Positions 20,382 to 33,158 of a DNA stretch of 64,000 bases are shown here, in pieces. This DNA comes from Corydoras sp. C115 (Eukaryota > Chordata > Actinopteri > Siluriformes > Callichthyidae). How positions within the stretch are numbered: position 1 is the stretch's first letter; each line of letters begins with the position of its first letter. The DNA lies in contig JAFMOC010000385.1 in assembly GCA_019802505.1 (NCBI GenBank), positions 16,001 through 80,000 of the forward strand, written 5' to 3'. The position numbers and the translations under genes were made by a program. The notes under the pieces were generated by a model. It did no database searches, was not told the DNA's origin, and saw only the letters and a list, made by a program, of their open reading frames with translations.

Positions 20382-22919
20382 CTCCTTTGCATCATTTACA
20401 AAGTGTGAGTTGAAGCATGAATGGATGGTTGAATGAATGACTGGCTGGATAAATAGGTGAGTAGGTGGACGGGTGAAAGGACCGGCTCGTACTGCCCACA
20501 TTCACTCTATCAGTAGAACATGCAGATCATCAGTCTGTCGGGCCGCGGTGCTCATCGTCTTCTTGTTTGTTAAATATCGAACGTCTGAAGCGACGTCCCA
20601 CGGCCTTTTAAAACCTTCAAATGCTGAACAAATCATATTGAATCTCTCAAAATGAGCCATTAAGCCTTTTTTTATGTAATTGGTTGTGCGTCTTTGTCTT
20701 CGTTCCCAGTTCTTTTTCAGCCCCTCTGTTACTTCTGTCATCCAAACGTCACTCTCGCAATGTGAACAGCGCCGCTCACAGATTTGCAGCGTTAGTCATC
20801 CATCCATTCATCCATCCATCTGTCCGGTGTTTTATCTTTACCTTCCTCTTCTTTGCTTCTCATTCTGAAGATGGTCATTATTTTTGCTCTCTGTTCGTCT
20901 CTTTTCTCTCGTTCTCGGTCTTTACTTCTAAATGTTGACTGACTTCCCTGCTTCCTCTGCTTGAGGATAATTCCCCTGAATGTTGCGTGCTGACTTCTCG
21001 TGGCAGTTTCCTTTAGAGCGTCGTGCTCTGAGTGTAGCAGTTACCTGAAATACAATCTCACTCGTTCTTTCAGTCTCTTCAGCAGAGACACACATGCTGG
21101 CCTGTCTCTCAAATGTGGATATAAAGCTGCTGTTATATCAGGACATTATATAAATGCAAAAGCCTCGTGCAGAGATGACACGCAGCTCTCACATGCTTCT
21201 TTACATTACAACTCACGAGAAGTGCTCACATTCAGTTTGTATCAACATTAAAATTCTTTTCTTTAAGGAGAACTTATATTTGTTTTACAGAATTACATTG
21301 TCTTTAATAAAAAAACTATAAAAAAAACTATTTCCCTTCTTCATTTCCAAATCCCATTAGGTATCCCGCCTTAATCACATAGTGAGTTAGGACTGTAACG
21401 TCTTTCTAAAATCACCTGACGTCTGCTGCCTCCTATTTATAATCTGTTGCTCATGCAGTGCTGATGAGCAGCGCTCCCGCCCCTCCTCTGTATGAATGAT
21501 TTAATAGAGGCCCATGATTGAATAGCGCTGCTGTGATTGATAGTAAGTGATCATGTGCCATCCATCTCTCTCTGCCTGAGAACACAGCTGATTTGTTCTC
21601 CACGTGCTCTTCGAGCAACCAAGGATCACTATTACATATTATCATAAGGATTCAGGCCAGTGATGCCTGCTTAAAATGATAAACTAGTGGGCCATCTGAT
21701 CATTTCTGTCTAAGGAATGCATGACGTCAAGACCAGGCGCTTAAATTTAGATTGAAATATTATATTTTATGGCAACAGGACTCAATGAAACACAATTTAG
21801 GCGTGTCGGTTAAAGCCAAAGTGTTTTATGTTATCAGGTGATTTAAAAAAATAGCCTCTTCATCTATCTGCCTCTTCATCTTTTTAAAGTAACTTCATTA
21901 TATCAATAAAACTGCAGCCCCATTATTTGCTTCCTAACGGATTAATGTGATATGTATTCAAGCTTTTGCTTAAATTAGGTCAATGCACAGTAGCTTTATA
22001 GGTCACATGGGAGGTCACAGTGAACGCCCCCCCCCCCCCTTTTTCATTGTTTAATGATGTAATCTGTAATTTAAACAGATCATTAGAAGGTTATTACCTT
22101 TCAGACCGTGTGTAAACCGTGTGTGTGCATTAATACATGGATATAGACTCGAGTTCCAGCCTGTGGTGACGGAATAACGGTGACGATGTGTGCCGAGTGT
22201 CTCTAGTGAGCATGTGCGAGAGACCCCATCCAAATAGCAGTCCATAAGGACAGAGATAAAGATGTAAAGAGTGCAAGCTGTGGACCTGTTTCAGCATCTG
22301 AGACCTTTACATCATCAGTCTTTCACGCAGGCTTCAGACTTTAACATACTGCTCTAAAGCCAGACCTTTTCCCTGCTGCTTTTCTACACAGCGCTGCTGG
22401 CGGCTTGCTTTTAAACAGTCCTCACACACTGTGAGCAACGTCCACATGCTTTGTGATGTTTTTTCACATGAAGGTACAGGTTTTAACAGATGGATGGTTT
22501 TTATTCCTTTTTTTAGGAGCATGTACAGCGTATATAGATATGTTAGGTTTACCTCCTTGTTCCTATTATCGTTTATCGTAGGGAATTCTCTTTAGAGAAC
22601 AGAAAAGTACAGTATATAAATGTAGAGGTACAAAGTACAAAGAAAATAAACGTTTATTATATAATAAATACAACTCTTGTTACAACTCTGTTATAATACA
22701 ACTCTGTGACTAATCCCACATGTTCATTAGCAGTGTGCTTTCATTCTTCATTAGTGACATTATTAAATTGAATTAATTTTTCTGATGCCAAAACAAAAAG
22801 GCTCTGCTGTGAAGAACCAGCAAACCTAAGTGCATCCAGTTTACCAGCTTCACCTCTTCTTATTATTAGATAAAACACAAAACAAAGTTCCTTATTCCGA
22901 CCACCAAAACATGATGAGG
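20382..22919. other. Unique sequence with small simple repeats
   Basis: Degenerate GGAT/TGAA-type tetranucleotides at 20415-20480 and CATC repeats at 20797-20822; a C13 tract near 22027-22039. The frame at 21000-21251 is open for 81 codons after a TGGCAG and has AATAAA about 55 bp beyond its stop (21306-21311), but there is no pyrimidine tract and no domain, so it is not called a gene. Confidence 0.4.
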
Positions 22920-23210
22920 AATCCGTCATGTTTTATTTCAAATACCATGCAATAATCAGATTGACATCAAGGCCATTACCCAGCGCCAGAAATGATTCAA
23001 TCAACACCTTATTAGCAGAAATAACAATGTAAAGAGAATCTCATTAAAGCTCAATATAAAATATTTAATGCAGGGACACAATCGTCTCCTGAACCATCAG
23101 TTATTCATTTCAATCAAACTTAATTGTTTCCAACTTGGACCAGCATAACAGGACGCATGCGCCAGAGGGACTCACGCACCAACAATATAAGTAAAAGACA
23201 AAGTTTACAG
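22920..23210. promoter_or_regulatory. Enhancer-like unique stretch
   Basis: Balanced, low-repeat sequence rich in homeodomain and POU-type cores (ATGCAATAATCAGATTGACATC, CATTAAAG, TTAATGCAG, CAAACTTAATTG). It has the texture of a conserved non-coding element. Only a cross-species alignment could show conservation. Confidence 0.2.
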
Positions 23211-23829
23211 AGGAAAATAACACCCAGATTCAGAGCCCACTGTCCTAACAGTCCCATAGTTCATTCATATTCATAACTGAACTGTTCATGCATGAATTAA
23301 ATTTCCGAACAGAAGCAGAATCCTCTGCTAGTGAATTAAAGTGTGATACGACACCAGTGTATAAACAACAGCCAAATCACAACCCCCCCCCCAAAACAAG
23401 CAACTCAACAAAATGACAAAGGGATTTCACTGGCAGCAGAACAGAGTGCACTTTAAAGAGTTCTCTAAAGCGACATGCACTGTTTCTAAAACTCTAATTC
23501 AGGTTCTTTGAATTTGAAATGTGTGCCACGCCCACAGCTGAGCCCTGCAGCTGCCGCATGCCTCCCTGTTCTGCTACACCACGCCAGGCTTGAGGGACTC
23601 CTCACCTGAATGTGCTTATTCACGTCAGACTTTAAATTCTCTATTTAATCTAACTTGTAGAAACATTTTGGATTTAATAATTAATTATTAAGTTATTTAT
23701 TTAATATTTAATTATGTAAACAATTTATGAAATAGCTAATTATCATAAACAAATGTACCCAATCTTACCCAATGTACCCAAAAAATATATAATATAATAA
23801 TATAATTTCCACTGCTACTTTCCTCTATA
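23211..23829. other. Unique sequence
   Basis: No gene seen. A short C9 tract lies near 23386-23394. Confidence 0.45.
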
Positions 23830-23830
23830 A

Positions 23831-23960
<130 letters not shown>

Positions 23961-24077
23961 TTGCAGCAGGGAACTGCTAAATAACGTTCTGGCCCACTGA
24001 ACCTCACACCTTGCCATCAAGCAGTGTGTATCTCCCCTGTGGGTGACTGTGCATTTGTAAAGACCCCTTTGAGAGGT

Positions 24078-24112
24078 GTGTGTGTGTGGGTGTGTGTGTG
24101 TGTGTGTTTGTG
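24078..24112. repeat. (GT)n microsatellite
   Basis: GT array with one GGG and one TTT interruption. Confidence 0.93.
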
Positions 24113-26790
24113 TATTTTAAAGGGATCATTTATTATGCTGCATGAATTTGATTATTTTTATTTATACTTTTAATTTCATGAACAGTGATCCGAAGTTGAT
24201 GGGATTTGGTGTCACCTTTAAGCCTTTAATTTTATTGACTTGGAGACCTAAAGCTAAATAATCTGTAGAGTTTGAAGGGCAGGATAAGAGCTGGACTCAT
24301 CAGTCAAACCATTCCATTAAAGGTCTTATTAATATTTGTATATTTATATACTCTACTTATTTGTCCCTTCCTCTCGACGGTTCATATTGATTATTAATGA
24401 GTTGTATCAGGATGAAGGAGTTAATAAAGCCGTCACGCTGCTTAATGGGTGGAGTTGAGTGTATGCTGAGGTTGAGCCATTAGCTGATGAAATGTGGATG
24501 AAGCCATGTTTGATTTTTCGGCGTTTTTGTTTGAACTCATCGTCTCATAGGTGGCTTAATGAGCGCCGAGATGAATGCGTTTCCTCCTCATGAGAAATAA
24601 ACTTTGCAGTTCAAACATGTGAAGTCAGTTAGCGATTAACAAAAACCACTCCAGAGAGCTGGATCTCTTTGATCTCTGCTTTTTGTTGTCTGTTTGTTTA
24701 AAGTGTGGTCTACTTCACTGAAGATCAACCGCCTGAAGCTCAGGACATCAACACCGAATACATTAAGAACATTCATTATAGTCAGGACGGAAAAATAGGT
24801 CACGATATTACAGTTTAGACGTCTAATTACAGCCAACTTCTCTAATGCAGAGGAAATTTGTACTCGTTATTGTACTATTTACCTAAAATATGAATATACC
24901 ATAAAAATGAGGTGAAATGATCTAAACATATTAATAGAGGTGGACAAAGGAATCGGGTCATCTAAATTTAATCTGTTTCAGACTTTAAGTCTTCTGGAAA
25001 AGAATCCTGTTATTTTGTATAAATGTTTATGGAAATATTTGGTCATTCATTCAGAACGACATTTGAAGGTCCGTCTTTCTATTATTGTAGCTTGACGCCT
25101 TTGAGTTTCGATCTCTTTGAAGACCAAATCTCGCTTTCAGGACCTTGCTGCACGTGCAATGGAGCACACTCATATTTTAGAAATGAGGGCCTTCCCTAAA
25201 CTCTTGCACAAAATGGAAAGCATACTGTACATTGTTCAAATGATTGATTTTTTAATCACCTGTGGCTCAGAAAGTTTAATGATTAAGAGGTGAGGTTCAT
25301 CAGCGTTATATTACAGTTATTAAAAAACTAAAGAATTTAAATAGTTTAAAAGCAATAAAAGCGAAATCAAAATGCCGCAGTGGGATGTGTTATGTTAGCT
25401 GCAGGAAATCAGCTTCAGTTTTTATTTGTTGATGATTTTCAGATCTTTGCAGATGATATGAGTGAACTGTTCAAGCTTACTCTGCATTTTAAAACCTTTA
25501 TTACAGAAAGCCGTGGTGGGTTAACTACAGCAGGCGTCTCTCTCTCCTACTGTGAGTGATATTACCAACACCATCCAACAAGATTTGCATAGTGCTTTGT
25601 GTCGGTCCTGCATTTTTTTAAAGAATGATACAAAAAAAAAAAAAAAAATTAATAAATGCGATTAAATGTAATGCAATCTATGAGTTCACTATAAGCAGAG
25701 GAAGTTTGTTTGTGTTTTGGATATTCTCCATTTTCAAACGTGTTGATAAAGATGCTTATGCTTCAGAATTTTATGGCTTTTTATCGAAATAAATTCTTGA
25801 ATCCCAGTATGATGTTTGTGAGATGAGCACATTAGTATGGGCTTCCTATCACTTTGTATTATGATTGCTGTTCAGTATGAAAATGAGAATCCACTCCCTC
25901 GCTTATAGTGAGTGAACCCCGTAGTCCTGAAAATAGAGCCTCAGGCATCACTTCTCCTTATTCAAAGATTTATAGACATTACAGAGAGGTTTGTATTTCT
26001 GCCCAAATGCTCTCTGATGGCAGTTCAGCTTTTTCACGAGGTTGGGCCACTTAGTTTTACACTTTTTTTAATTATTCAGTGTGCCTATGAATCACGCTGT
26101 TATAGTGCAGTATATTACGTGTAGTATATTGTAGTATATTAGGTTATGTGTAGTATGTGTAGGTTGCAATAAAATAATAATGCACATCCTCACATTTAGC
26201 AGGAGAAGACCTTACTTTGCATTACAAACATTGTATGAACATTTATTGTGGAGCTCCATTTGTTAAATGCACATTAACATGTGATGTCATAAAAATGCTC
26301 ATTCATATAAGCTGATATTAACTTGGTTCTCTTTGTTTTTTGGGTTTGGTTGAACTGAATGTTCTGAAAACCAATCATTGTAAAACTGCAACCAGGTTCT
26401 GGAGAACTGTTGAAATGAAATGATATCTGTCTGAGCTCCAATCCCAAAACATGCTGCTCTGATTTAAGCACATATATTTACATCTGAAAGCGAATTGTGG
26501 CAATTTGACCAAACAGCCGGAGTTGGTGTAACTGAAACCTGAGCCGCTCTCGACCTCTCTACCTCGATTTCCCCGTCTGCAGAGATTCAGAGTGTACGTG
26601 GAAACACTCCTCAGCTGGGACTATTATGTGCTATAAACTAGCAGTCGAGAGCATTAAAAGTGCATAAAGCCCGCTGTCTCTCATCTCCGACATGCCGTTT
26701 CTGCCAGAGTGGAAGAGTAGAGATCACAGGAGCATTGTGTGTCTCATGAATGTATATGCCTAAAAGGATGCACAGCATAAGGATTTCATA
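24113..26790. other. Unique sequence, no gene identified
   Basis: AT-rich unique DNA, A17 tract at 25632-25648, and short imperfect tagtatatt repeats at 26105-26165. No exon with two good splice sites was found. Confidence 0.45.
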
Positions 26791-26839
26791 ACACACACAC
26801 ACACACGCACACACACGCACACACACACACACACACACA
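26791..26839. repeat. (CA)n microsatellite with CG units
   Basis: CA array interrupted by two GC units near 26807 and 26817, which raises Z-DNA potential. Confidence 0.95.
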
Positions 26840-26954
26840 GGATCATAAATTCTGACTGTACAGTGTGAGCCACGCTATAGAATTACAGGAACTGAAATTC
26901 TGCATGAGTTCAAAGTAATGCCAAAATTATAACAGTAATTATTATAATCTGCTG

Positions 26955-26958
<4 letters not shown>

Positions 26959-27032
<74 letters not shown>
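26959..27032. repeat. (GT)n array, 74 bp
   Basis: GT array with a single TTT interruption near 26986. It pairs in inverted orientation with the CA array at 27148-27200. Confidence 0.96.
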
Positions 27033-27142
27033 ATGTTTTTGGGTTTTAATATGGATGATTTTTTCTGTTCACTTAGCATCATTTTTAACGCACAGAAATA
27101 AAAAAAAACCATTCGTCAATATCAACATCTTTTCTTATATGC

Positions 27143-27147
<5 letters not shown>

Positions 27148-27200
<53 letters not shown>
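27148..27200. repeat. (CA)26 microsatellite
   Basis: Uninterrupted CA array, inverse complement of the GT array 116 bp upstream. Confidence 0.96.
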
Positions 27201-27202
<2 letters not shown>

Positions 27203-27419
27203 CTTGTATTAATGCACTGTGAAAGCACTGGCTTCCATTTATTCCATGAATTCCATAAAATGAAAGATTTAACAGGCATTAATAATATATTTCCTAAATT
27301 TGCACAAATAACAGGTTTGGAAACTGCACACACTGGTTTTCTTACTGCACCCAGAGATTCAGAGTGCCGTCGCTGTTGTGTTTGTGTTTCTACTTGTAGT
27401 TTATTTTAGGCTCTCTCTG

Positions 27420-27540
27420 GTGCTATCCATGGGACAGCGGCTGCAGCCCACATCCCACAGACTGGCACTGCCAACCAGTGGGTTGTTGCCTTGGCAACAG
27501 GAGTCCAACACCAGCGATAGAAAAAGGGAGATAGGTATTT
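27420..27540. promoter_or_regulatory. Candidate regulatory stretch with perfect RFX-type palindrome
   Basis: GTTGCCTTGGCAAC at 27485-27498 is a perfect inverted repeat matching the X-box bound by RFX factors (GTTGCC and GGCAAC half-sites with a two-base spacer). The surrounding 120 bp is GC-richer than its neighbours and non-repetitive. RFX X-boxes are known in promoters of ciliary genes and in enhancers. There is no TATA box or gene start nearby, so an enhancer or an unannotated promoter are both possible. Confidence 0.4.
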
Positions 27541-28146
27541 TGTAGAGTTTTTTTTAGTTCCGTGAACTAGTTTTAGAGGTCCTGAGAGAGTGTGTGTGTG
27601 TTTGTGAAAAAGAGAGACGGGCAGAAAGATGTAAAGAGTAAAAAAAAATGTAATAAACCAAATAGAAAAGACAAACTGTTCATTTTAAATTCATTGATAT
27701 TGTTTTCCTTCATGAACCTTCGAAATAAAGATATGGCTCTGAAACTCATCATCAGCTTTGTATTTTAAAACACCCAACCACCTCAATCCCATAACATACC
27801 ATTACACCTGGATTTCACAGGTGAACATGTTTTCAGTTACATCAATGGTACCCAAAACTATCTCTGTGTGTGTCTCAATTCATAATACACACACACACAC
27901 ACACACCCACACACAGGATCACACACTGTTTTGTGCATTCATTAGACATTACTTTGTGTAAGAATGATTTATATTAATTATACTTTAGAGTAAACTTAAT
28001 GGTGTGATGGGTGCTGTCCTTGGTGCTGATCTCAACAGTGCAGGTACAGAGTGTAATACTGTCCTGACATCTTATTATATTACATATCACAAATACCACA
28101 TAGATATTATGCTTTTAGATACTATTGATATTAATATGCATCTTTC

Positions 28147-28150
<4 letters not shown>
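27541..28150. other. Unique sequence with one short CA array
   Basis: CA array at about 27888-27915. No gene seen. Confidence 0.45.

Positions 28151-28197
<47 letters not shown>
28151..28197. repeat. (GT)23 microsatellite
   Basis: Uninterrupted GT array. A G14 tract follows at about 28325-28338. Confidence 0.95.
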
Positions 28198-28198
<1 letters not shown>

Positions 28199-28728
28199 CT
28201 GGTTGTTCACTGTGCTCAGTCACTTCAGTCCTTCAGGTGTATTTGTCTGTAAAAGAACATTTTCATGCTTAGCTCTTGTCCTTGCAATAATGAAAGATAT
28301 TTCTCCAGCCATGTCATGTGTACTGGGGGGGGGGGGGGTGTATGATACCAACTCCTCTCACTAAGCAAGTTAATTCTTGATGAATCCTTTGCTGGCTGAC
28401 CTAAACAATCAGAAAAATGGACCTGATTGTCTTATTTTGCCGTTTGTGGTTTGGCAGGTTCCCCTGATTCTCCAAGGTGCAAAAGTCTTTAGTCCGTCTG
28501 AGAAAACGCTTTTTTTTACGTACAATTTGTTATCTTTTAGATTCTTAGTTGTGATTGTTATTCTCTGTAAGTATCAATTTAGCAGAAATAGTTCTTTAGA
28601 TGAAATATTATTATCCTAAAACACTTTTATCATAATTATAATCTGAATGTTGGATCTCATGTAATTGTAGCCAGTGGTACCTGAGACTATCCTTGGTGCA
28701 TTTTATATCTACACTTTAAAGGCTTGTA

Positions 28729-28730
<2 letters not shown>

Positions 28731-28783
<53 letters not shown>
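28731..28783. repeat. (TTA)17 microsatellite
   Basis: Clean trinucleotide array of about 53 bp. No LINE 3' end is recognisable just upstream, so it may be free-standing. Confidence 0.95.
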
Positions 28784-28859
28784 GTTGTTTTTATATGAGA
28801 ACACAAACTGATTACCTTTGTGTTGATTTGAATTTTTTTTAAAGAAATGTCAAGATGAA

Positions 28860-29070
28860 TAACTGACTTAGTACATACAAGTGGCACTTAAGTGTTATTG
28901 CATCATAAAAGTAAAGGGCTCATCATATCCCACTATGCACCGGGGAAATGAGTGGGCTGTGATGCGATGGGCACATTTTCTAATTTGCTTATTCATAGAA
29001 TTTAGATTTTGTGATGACTGTACAATTGTGCTGATTGTGTGTGGACCTTTCTTTTGTACAATTGTGTACT
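28860..29070. promoter_or_regulatory. Enhancer-like stretch with CACTTAAGTG palindrome
   Basis: A perfect 10-bp palindrome CACTTAAGTG at 28885-28894 contains two overlapping NKX2-type cores (CACTTAA and TTAAGTG). It lies in non-repetitive DNA with further TAATTTG and TTATTCAT cores. Regulatory function is inference only. Confidence 0.22.
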
Positions 29071-29476
29071 GAAAGCATTTTAATCACGTTAAGGATTGTG
29101 ATTGTTCTGTATGCACAGAGGTTAAATGAATCCGTATAAATATTTGCTTATTTAAGGAGTTAAACCAAAATTTCCTGAAAACACGTGGGTGTAATTATTA
29201 TAGCTGTATTAATATGTGGTGCACTATAAATTGTATCCCTCCTGAAGTCAACACAGCTTTCTACTAATGTAATCCCTCTATTGACCAATTAGTGCGCTGT
29301 GGAAAGTCAGAAGGAAATAAATAATGAGGAAAAAAAACAATATGTGGAAACGAAACTGTGCCATGGATATTACATTAGATTCATGTAGAAACAGGTGGAA
29401 AGTCAGTGAAAGAGACGAAATGAAATCAGAAATGTGTGCTCTGAAGAAAAAGTGCTTTATGTAAGTGTGAATGAGT

Positions 29477-29478
<2 letters not shown>

Positions 29479-29518
<40 letters not shown>
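29479..29518. repeat. (GT)20 microsatellite
   Basis: GT array; it generates the CVCVCV part of the 177-codon frame at 29434-29967, which is otherwise of chance composition. Confidence 0.95.
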
Positions 29519-29519
<1 letters not shown>

Positions 29520-31160
29520 CTGCAGTAACAGACAGTGGAAGTCTGGAATGTGGTCTGCTGTCACATGGTGTGGAACGGCCAGACGTGAATGGTTGGCCAC
29601 AAAGAAGCAAGTTGGCTTTCAGCAAAGCCTGTCCCATCTGCCCACCCTCACAAACACACATGCACACACCTTCAGCGGGGCCGGACCGAGAGTCGGCCAG
29701 TGGCTGAAAAACAGGGCTGACCCGTGTATGAATGATCTGTGGTACACGGAAACACGGGTCAGCACAGACTCACAGCGGCTGACATGTACACACCACACCT
29801 CCCATCACACTGTACAGCGCTTTAGATCAATCACTCCACTGGATTCCAGATGCATCAGGACAGTTTATTTCATTTTACTTTTCTGTCTGAACAGTTTTTG
29901 TGAAGGTAAAAAGACGTGGCCGCATCACGGCCTCAAAGACTCTTTTATCAACAAATTAGTTAATTAAAGGAACCTCAGTCTTTCCGGACCGACCCGCGTT
30001 TCTATTTTTAATCACCAGCATCATTTATAGCATTTGGTTTCCTGATTAAAACATTGCTCATGTATTTAAAAGGCAGGACAGATATTAATGCAGAAGATGA
30101 ATGTAAAGTTCTAACCTTGAGCCTTGCCTCTTTCTTCAGGTTTATTTATTCCTTTCTGTTCGTTGGTATTGGTTACGTTGTGTCGGCATGGCCTTGATCA
30201 ACTTTCAAATACATCTGAAGTTCAGCCTGATTCCTCCTGAGCTGCTCTCCAACATGTTCTGAAACTCGTGTTGTGTGGTGCACATTTCCCCGATGAGTTT
30301 GACATGCTGGAAAAGCTTTACAGACAGGAACTCAATTTTTGGGTTCTCAATGAATTTACTGTAGTTTTGGTTTGTATGCAGAGTGGAGTCAACCCATCCA
30401 GTGATAACAGAGTAAAAAAAACAAGAAGGAGCTTTTTATTTTTAAACATGTGAAATGCTGCAGGTTAGAAAATAAGAACGAGAGACGAGACAGAGACGGG
30501 GACAGTGATAATGCACGGATGAATAACCAGCCAAAGACAAAGCACCACAGTTCCAACGCAACGAATCCGAGAGAATTCTGATATTTCAGCTTTAATCCGG
30601 GCAGGCCGACGTCGCGCGCACTAAGCTGCACCTCTTAACACTGTTTCTCAAATGAGATTTTGTAACCTCCCACATTACCAGCTGCCATGTTGCCATGTTT
30701 CTGTCTCTCTCTCTCTCTCTCTCTCGTTGGGATTGGAATCTTAATGAGTATGACTACATAACATTGTAAAAATTGTTCGTCTCTGTCACCGGGTGGCATA
30801 ATGGAATGCTTACGAGGACAGTGGACCCGACCACGAATGACCAAATAAAAGGATAAAGTTCATTAAAACAATCCGAAGTGTAATTTACAAATAAATTAGA
30901 GCGTAAACAACCCAGGACGTGACACTCATACCACACATCCGGAGAGTTTATACCCAGAATGCAAATCTGCAGTGGGGCTGTATACGTTCTGCTGCAGGTG
31001 TGTCATCATACAGGCTTAATGCATAATGAGCTCTGATGAGTGTAATTAATGAAAGTTAATTCTAGAGACACACAGTAATAAATGCTGATAAACTGAGCGC
31101 ATGGCGCAGTTCGTACGTGTTCAAAGCAAAGCTCTTATGTAACCTCAGGACAACCTGCTC
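29519..31160. other. Unique sequence, no gene identified
   Basis: Contains (CT)12 at about 30702-30725. No convincing exon. Confidence 0.45.
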
Positions 31161-31760
31161 ACTCTTTGTCTTGGTTCTCTGTCAGTGAGGAGAGCCTGCT
31201 TTTCCAACTCTTTCTTAAGTTCAGTGGGCTGTATCAGATTTCCAGCCTCTTACTTTTATACATTTCTGTAATGATCTTTAATCCAATCAGGAGGCTCCAT
31301 ATTGGCATACAGGGCCTTTATGTCTTCTTATCCTCGACTCAATTTTCATAGTCACTTAGATCCAGGGATGCTGCTCCTTACAGAGTGCCATCAACCCCAG
31401 CCCTCCTGACACTTAATGACCCCCTAATGCCAGAGTAGGTGTGGTGAAAAATAAAGCTCACCACAGAAAATCTGCACTGCTGCACCACTCTTCCTGGAGA
31501 ATATTAAGGAAGGAGGGAGAATCTCGCTGGGGAAATCTAAGACTAGCATCTATTGTATTAGTGTTTCAGCAGACAGTATTAAAACTGTAATCAGACTCCC
31601 TGAGGCAATGCGGAAGAGAGGAAAGAGGAGGAGGAGGAGGAATGAGGCAGGAATGTGGGTAATAGATGGGGTGGTCTTGCATTATGTGGAAAATAAAGAA
31701 TGTAGGAGATTGGAAGAATAACTGCAGGACAGGCCCGTGTTGGCCGGCTTCACCAGTTAT
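31161..31760. promoter_or_regulatory. Long enhancer-like unique block
   Basis: Six hundred bases without simple repeats apart from a short (GGA)5 near 31628-31642, and with even base composition. It holds TTTAATCCAATCAG, GACTCAATTTTCATAG and GGAGAATATTAAGG. This is the longest enhancer-like block in the window. No continuous coding frame. Inference from texture only. Confidence 0.22.
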
Positions 31761-32160
31761 CTATTATAACCTGAATTTATCAGGGGCATATTCTCAATCC
31801 CAAAATGTCTGCTCAATTCTTTACAACAGATGTGTTCAGAAGTGACAAAGCTGGATGAATGTCGTATCATTAAAGCAAAAATAAATTATAAAATTAATAA
31901 TAAAACACAATAAGTGTGATGTTCCATAAGCTACACAATTAAAACTGAAGGTGGTCTGATAACTTCTGGTTTGGCTGCATGTATTCTTTACAGGGCATGG
32001 CATGCCAGACCCCACCACATGAGACAGAAATCCACACGGGACAATAACAGTGAGAAGGTTATTAAAATAATCATAATAAATCGATATCCTGCTACATACC
32101 CCAAATAGCAGGTAACTTTAGAGAAGCATGTGCACCTATACAAAATAAATAAAAGAAAAA
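31761..32160. other. Unique AT-rich sequence
   Basis: No feature supported. Confidence 0.45.
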
Positions 32161-32164
32161 AAGG

Positions 32165-32292
32165 CCTGATGGTGCTGTATCTGCGCAGAGAGCCTGAGGG
32201 AAGAGAACCGTGCTGCTCACGCCGGTGGGCATCGAGCAACACGGACAGCCCTCGGGTTCCGCCAGAGCCCGGCGGACGGTCAGCTTATTACA
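32165..32292. other. GC-rich block in AT-rich surroundings
   Basis: About 130 bp with many CpGs, unlike its neighbours. On the + strand a frame starts MVLYLRREPEGREPCC and stops after some 42 codons. On the minus strand a frame reads SCNKLTVRRALAEPEGCPCC, after a possible acceptor ending TTTCAG and before a GTGAGC donor-like site. Neither is recognised. It could be a small exon, an insertion from elsewhere, or a short CpG-rich regulatory block. Confidence 0.3.
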
Positions 32293-32644
32293 ACTGAAAC
32301 AGCATGTCATATCCGAAGCTGCGGCATTTGGAAGTCGTTGTAAATGAAGAATTATTCAGAAATTCTCTGAAGTGAGAGTCACAGGAACTCCCTGTTCTGT
32401 TTAAAACAAAGAAACCTTGTGAGGACCAAGGCTCAGTGGGGGACTCCTCTTCCTTCAGTGGCCGTGCAACATTAACAGTGTTGGACACCGATGTACAGAT
32501 TGTGTTTTTAATCAAGTGTCCATTTGTGAGAAAGTTAAAACATAATAGCAGGGGACTGGACTGTCATAAAATACAGAAACACAGGGTCCTCATGCTCCAG
32601 CTCTCTGTTTAAAAATGTGTGTGTATCTCATTATCCTGCAGCCG

Positions 32645-32790
32645 GTGATGCTGAGGCTCAGAGCATCTCACTGTCTGCAGTTCGAGTCCAGCGCAGAACA
32701 AAGTGAGAGGGAGCTGTTCTGCTGGCCCCTGGCTCCACTGTCAAAAGTGGGTTGGTCAGACACAATAAAATGATGCTGGCTGTAATAAAT
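32645..32790 (+). mobile_element. Possible diverged tRNA-related SINE
   Basis: ggctcagagcatctcactg followed by gcagttcgagtccagc resembles the D-arm and T-arm (A and B box) of a tRNA with shortened spacing. About 90 bp of unrelated-looking body follows. It differs from the V-SINE-like family. No target duplication was found. Confidence 0.3.
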
Positions 32791-33158
32791 TCACCATCAC
32801 GCTCTAATGCACACACAGTGACAGTGACTCATGAGAGAGACTTTAGAGCAGTTGGACAAAACCGTAGCAGAAAAAGTTCTGCAGGACTTAAAAAAATAAA
32901 CTAGAGAAATATCTGAGAAAGAATCGTTCATCGGATAATGCTTTTCACGTTTGGTTGTTCTGATGGTTCATTTACACTGTGTTTTTATTATTAATTCACT
33001 GAAAATAAAGCCAGGATATTTTTCCTCTTGCTGCCAGACTCGGTTCTTTGAGGTTCTTTCAGGTTCCAAGCATATCAGAGCCGCTGGTTAATTAATTGAT
33101 CGCTTGCAGAGCGCTGCCAAAAACGCATCTGACATTTCAGTCTTGTGGTCACCTGACC
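32791..33158. other. Unique sequence, partly enhancer-like
   Basis: Around 33085-33150 lies non-repetitive DNA with TTAATTAATTGATCG. No gene. Confidence 0.35.

Noticed and set aside
21000..21251. 81-codon open frame followed by AATAAA
   Set aside because: No pyrimidine tract before the TGGCAG, no domain, and AATAAA is common in AT-rich DNA.
29434..29967. 177-codon plus-strand frame
   Set aside because: The centre is the GT array; the flanks show no domain or splice signals.
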